This document shows, piece by piece, positions 59,723-64,000 of a stretch of DNA of 64,000 nt. The stretch's first letter is position 1; every line of letters starts with the position of its first letter. The notes beneath the pieces are model-generated. The model saw only the letters and a list, made by a program, of their open reading frames with translations, did no database searches and was not told the DNA's origin. Origin of the DNA: Sambucus nigra (Eukaryota; Streptophyta; Magnoliopsida; Dipsacales; Adoxaceae); NCBI GenBank assembly GCA_949130495.1, contig OX422210.1, positions 499,945,760 to 500,009,759 on the forward strand, written 5' to 3'. The position numbers were made by a program, and so were the translations under genes.

Positions 59723-60719
59723 TCTTCTTTATCTTTTGTTAGAATATTTAGTTTAAACAAATTTTCATTTGCAAACTTATGTTACTCTTTAGTTATTATT
59801 CAATGAATAAAGACCAATTGATCCTTGCGCTTTAATATTATGCATTGTCTGTTTAATTTTTCTTGATCGCATCTCACTAATACACGCCTTTTTTAAATGA
59901 TAACTCCTTCGTGCATGACAAAACTCCTGGGGATTACAACAAGTTATTTGATGTGTTTTAATCAAGGAATCTCGCATGCTGAGTAGGGTTGGTAGTAATT
60001 ATGATGAGTTAGTAAAAATAGTTCAATAACTATGATCCTCAGGTCTTTGTCACAAACACACTAGACCTTGTGAATTACCCCGGCAACAAAAAAATCCCTA
60101 TAGGGGATCCTTAGCCAATAAAGCTAACCTAGGTTGGTCGCCAACTTTGTTAGTCGTAAAAAGTCTACTTGGGTGGATGGCCCAGCTACCAGGTGCATTC
60201 TCGCCATCATCTTACTTAGGCCTAAGGGAGTGTGACGACACATCCTAGAAGGTAAAGTAGATGGAATGATATTGTTAAGTCATATTGGACTGGGAGAATG
60301 TTCAAACACATAATAACAAGTAACTAACATTAGTTCTTCTATATTTTAGTCAACTAAGCAGCTCAAAATGATAAAGCCAAGGTACTAGTCCATTTGAACA
60401 ATATGGGGCCTCAGACAGTCAATTAATATTGTTCGATCGATAAGTTTTTTCGGCAGCTCTTTCCAGCTCAAACATAGGCAACAATTATTAACAAGAATTT
60501 AGTCAGCACATGCTCAAAATATGGAAAGGTTAATAATTAAAGCTTTTTATTACAACAGTGTGGAGTTACAATTACATCAAAGACCAAATACACTAAGACA
60601 TAATATGGCCCAAGATGGCGAGCAAGATAGTTTGCAATGCCAACCATCATCTGGGCGAGGGACAAAATCCTCTCCATTATCCTCTAAGGGGTGTCCCAAG
60701 ATTTAGGTAGGGATGTTAT
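59723..60719. other. Spacer of element C between pol and antisense gene
   Basis: No gene recognised. At 60124-60140 there is TAACCTAGGTTGGTCG, an imperfect palindrome that shares AGGTTGGTCG with the arrays of A and B, but there is no clear tandem array. Otherwise AT-rich with scattered short ORFs. Confidence 0.5.
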
Positions 60720-63667
60720 CGATAGGTATCCACTTGTCGTTCTTCGAAAAAGGGTTATGACGATAAGCTGACACTCAACTTGGTATTTATACCATAGGCT
60801 AGAGTCCTTGGGAATTTTGACTTCTCTAAGAGCACTGAGCCACCCCCAAGTAAATGCAAGACCTTCTGCTTCCTTTAACTTTGCTAGGGCATTAGTCCAT
60901 CCTTGATTATAACCGTTTGCCCAGGCTTATCGAGGACTCGTTCGAAACAGATGCCTTAGCCTTGTAACATCTCTATGGAGTCCTGCAGCTATCATGTAAT
61001 CTCGTTATACATATCCTTTGAGCTCAACAACTTCTCTCTGCAGAGCTTGGTGTTCAACTCAAACTTTTTCGATAGATGATGAAGTGGACCCTCGTAGCAA
61101 TAGAGAGGGCCCTAAATGAATGTTCCATTTTAGTCGAGCGACTTCCTTCTTCAGGGAATCATTTTCTTTTTGGACCAACTTGCCCACTTGATTGACCTCA
61201 GTGGCGTCCATGAGTTTGACATTCAAGGCATACACTTCCCCTTGAATTGAGGTTCTAATCTCCACAATTTCTTCAAGCATGTCTTTTAACTTGGCGACCA
61301 GCTCGACCTGGTTATTGTATTGCTCGGTCCTTGTGTTTAAAGATTTACAGATCTTTATAAATCCTTACAATCCTGGACACTGATGTTTGACCCTAGGATA
61401 TACCTCAATCGGGAGTCGAGAGGAATATATTCATCTAAATTAATGGGCTACAATCAACAAAATAGGTAATGGATTTAGCAAACATCGGTTAAATAGAACA
61501 TTAAAAATTCCAATATAAGAAAAAAAAAGCTTTTTTTTCCATTAAATAAAGGTCGGCCAAATATCGATACAAGTCTTGGTGAATTACAATGAATCACCAA
61601 TAAAAAAGTAAGAGAAGACAAAAATCCTACAAACTATAAGGTTTCCACTTGCTTCAAAATGCTGCCCCTTTTTCTTTCTCATCAGCTTTGGCAGCCTGGT
61701 CGTTAGTAACCATAATTGTGCCAGAATCCCTTGCATCTTAATCAATAAGATCCCTCTCAACTTAAACAGGATGCTGGTCGACCAAAGGCTCCTCAATAAC
61801 CATGGGATTGGGGCCTGACATGTGTTGGGTGAACAAATAAGATTCTGCGGGAACTCCGACGGCTATCAAGGCCTGGTCCCAGCCCTTCTAGAAGCCCACA
61901 TCCCAGACCTAATCTATTTGATTCTTAGCATCGTCATATGTTGCCTCCCAGCCTTCATTGTACCCACTTTTCCTAACGGTCGTAGCATCTCCCTCCAACG
62001 TCTCGACCTTGGCAATCAACTCCCTATTTTCTTTAGCAACCTTCATCTTGTCGGTTATCACCAGACTATAAGCAGTCTGGAGATTGACCAACTCCTCCGC
62101 TGACTTCTCCTTAAGGGAAGCCAAAGATTTCTCCTTCTCTTGCTCAAAAGCGTCCTTAGCGTCGAACATAGTATTATCAGAGTTCTTCAGAGCTGTTTCC
62201 AACTCAACATTCCTCTTCAATTGGTTAGCCATAACACATATCATTGTGGTAAAATTAGAAAAAACTACAGAAGAAAGGAGAAGCACATATTAATTTATAA
62301 AAATTAGAAAGAAGAATAAAAGAAAAATAGAGAGAGAAAATGGGGCTTACCAAAGCAAGCCCTTGAGCGAACTTAAGGGACGACTGGTTAAATCCCATCC
62401 TCATAGATCGCTCGTGATCGCCATTAAACACAACCCCTTCTAGAAACTTGCGGGCATACAAGGGAATATCAACAACACTTGACCCCTCAGCAAATAGGAG
62501 GGGAGAATGCACAGAAGGGGACTTTAAGACCAATGCCCTCTTCCTCTCATTTTATCTTTTTCTCTTCTTCTCCTTCTTTTTTTCTCTCTCTCTCCCTTCT
62601 TTTATCCCATTCCTCCTTTTTTTTCCTCGCCACCTCGCTTTTTATCCTTTTGGTTCCCAGTTTGGAACCATCGACCACAGGGGAGTCTCCTTCGGTCCTC
62701 TTCAAGGACTTTATCAAAGAGAAGATCATCCTCATTATCTTGAAGAATCAAACACCTCCTCTTGGGTGGAACTATGTCTTCTTTTTCACTAGTTTCCTCT
62801 TCGCTTCCTTCCTCACTATCTTCCTCATATCCCCATCTTCACCTCCTTCTCCTTCCTCTTTCTTACTTTTTTCCTCCTCTTATTATTCTAACTGGATTGG
62901 TTCAGATGGACCACCAACCTTCTCCTCTGGAATCTCCAAGTTAGGGATTCTATCTACTGGCTAAGCAATAAAGCTGGTAGTGGTGTTCTTGTATTCCAGT
63001 AAATAAGCCTCCGAGCGAGGATGCTCATTATCAGAAACCCTATCCCTTATCTTCCAAGCCTTCAAAATGTCAACACCCCTCAGTTCGCCAAGAGCAAGTT
63101 CTTTGTTCTTAATATCAGTTACAAAATAGACAGAAAAGATGAAGATAGAAAAAGCAAACAGAGGAACAACAAGTAAAGGATTTAATAAGAGAAACTATTA
63201 ATTCCTCCCCAAAGGTAGAGATTCGAGGTCCCTTGTACCTTAATCTCTCAGGTTAAGGATGATATTGTCAATTTCTAGTAATGAAGCCTTGGCTCCAGTA
63301 ATCTCTAGGTTCAACACCAGTACTCTATCAGCACTCCTTGCCTTCAAGTATAAGATACACTCACTTGTGCGCGAAAAAACATAACAATAACAGATTTCAA
63401 CAAGCCCTATGTTGTTTCCATATAATACATTTATCCTATGAACCCCATTTATAATTTCTAATCATTTGGAGTGCATTAGGTAGGGACAATATTGACATAT
63501 TTAAGGAATCTTAGAAAAAGAGGAATGGGTCAAACATCAAAACCTCCTGTATGATCAGGAGTGTATGAATCCAGTGTTCATCTTCTAAAGAGCGAACATT
63601 TCGGGGAATTAAGGATCACTCAACTCTTTCTAAACTCAAAAACTGGCTTATTGTCAATTCTCTCCAT
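60720..63667 (-). pseudogene. Antisense gene of element C (diverged homologue)
   Basis: Minus strand. Exon 1 from about 63667 (MERIDNKPVFEF; FLKYVNIVPT and LYLKARSADRVLVLNLE match the PF04195-like region of A and B). Exon 2 about 63125-62351 (SEAYLLEYKNTTTSFIA, later SMRMGFNQSSLKFAQGLAL), ending at a GTAAGC donor. Intron 62350-62265. Exon 3 62264-61654 (coiled coil EKEKSLASLKEKSAEELVNL, then SGYNEGWEATYDDA, KGWDQALIAVGVP, LFTQHMSGPNP). A possible further intron to about 61448. Exon 4 61447 to about 60720 (coiled coil, then ANGYNQGWTNALAKL..WGWLSALREV). Intron 2 is at the same place as in A and B. Several stops. This is the most diverged copy, so shared features here are ancestral. Confidence 0.65.
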
Positions 63668-64000
63668 TAGAAGAGAAGAACTAAGAAAATGAGAACTAGA
63701 ACTTACAAGTATAAACGAAGCTTTGAAAGAACACTGAAGAAGAGCTCTAGATTTGAAGCAAACACAAGATGATAAGCTTAGAGGTAAAGTTCGTATGCAA
63801 AAATGACCAAAATCAGTGAACTGATGGTTGAGTTACACACGAGCAAGTTTTAAATATCTTCATTGATAATTCGCGCTTCTCTAACAAGATCTCAATGCTT
63901 CATCTCCTTCTAAGGATAAGCGTACCCCTAATAATATTCATGAATTACAAACATGCCATGCCAATTTTTTAACACTAATCAAAGTCTTGGGCTTTATACA
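63668..64000 (-). other. Upstream region of the antisense gene of C
   Basis: No gene. It should contain the promoter of the minus-strand gene; I see no TATA box at the conserved 170 bp distance with confidence. The 3' LTR of element C is expected beyond 64000. Confidence 0.4.

Larger units (their letters stand above)
42673..64000 (+). mobile_element. Element C: old Tat-like LTR retrotransposon, truncated by window end
   Basis: It starts with a 433 bp LTR and a primer site, then degraded gag-protease-RT-RNase H, interrupted by element D (47172-58226), then integrase, a spacer and a minus-strand gene homologous to the antisense genes of A and B. The 3' LTR is not in the window. The base before the LTR is part of GTTCT, the likely left target duplication, which cannot be checked. 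Stops are very frequent, so it is the oldest of the three. Sequence is clearly related to but diverged from A and B; the start motif of gag is different. Confidence 0.85.

Noticed and set aside
62448..62964. Plus-strand ORFs rich in Ser, Phe and Leu in element C
   Set aside because: They are the reverse of the acidic/lysine-rich exon 2 of the antisense gene; the C/T-rich composition explains the openness.

Overview
The window is AT-rich nuclear DNA of a flowering plant. The evidence is Tat- and Athila-lineage Ty3/gypsy retrotransposons, copia-like LTRs and an intron-containing CDC48-type AAA-ATPase pseudogene. The species cannot be named from the sequence. I see no intact host gene, no rRNA or tRNA gene and no prokaryotic signal. 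Almost everything is nested LTR retrotransposon, and the nesting is read from target-site duplications (TSDs).

Layout. 1-6367: a decayed Tat/Ogre-like gag-protease relict on +, split by a 3.16 kb solo LTR (2560-5716, TSD ACAAG). 6368-24014: copia-like, apparently non-coding LTR material in minus orientation, carrying inserted element A (11664-23249, +, TSD CTCCC). 24431-40225: a truncated CDC48-like pseudogene on minus, with element B (24903-38667, minus, TSD TATGG) in one of its introns; B itself holds a 1.56 kb solo LTR (26210-27768, TSD AGTAC). 40226-42672: intergenic DNA with a diverged direct duplication. 42673-64000: element C (+, old, Tat-like, runs off the window), interrupted by Athila-like element D (47172-58226, +, TSD GGTCT).

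The most interesting content is shared by A, B and C. Between pol and the 3' LTR each carries a gene on the strand opposite to gag-pol. It has a PF04195-like N-terminal region, a low-complexity middle, coiled coils and a repeated G[WY]..G / GW..AL motif. Intron positions are conserved, and in A and B a TATA-like box lies about 170 bp before the ATG. What first looks like two antisense ORFs in A and B joins in phase across a 177/178 bp interval with conserved splice-like ends, an in-frame stop right after the donor and an internal AATAAA. So it may be one four-exon gene with a short and a long product, or two tandem genes. In A and B the antisense gene and gag-pol converge on an array of ACCAAC-N4-GTTGGT palindromes (72 bp units in B, about 33 bp in A).

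All copies carry stops or frameshifts, so none looks fully functional here. Exons 2 and 3 of the antisense gene in B, and long parts of pol in B and D, are still open. Antisense extra ORFs are a known property of some Tat-lineage elements (Grande is an example). What may be new here is the exon structure, the possible intron-3 switch, the internal domain duplication and the convergent palindrome array.
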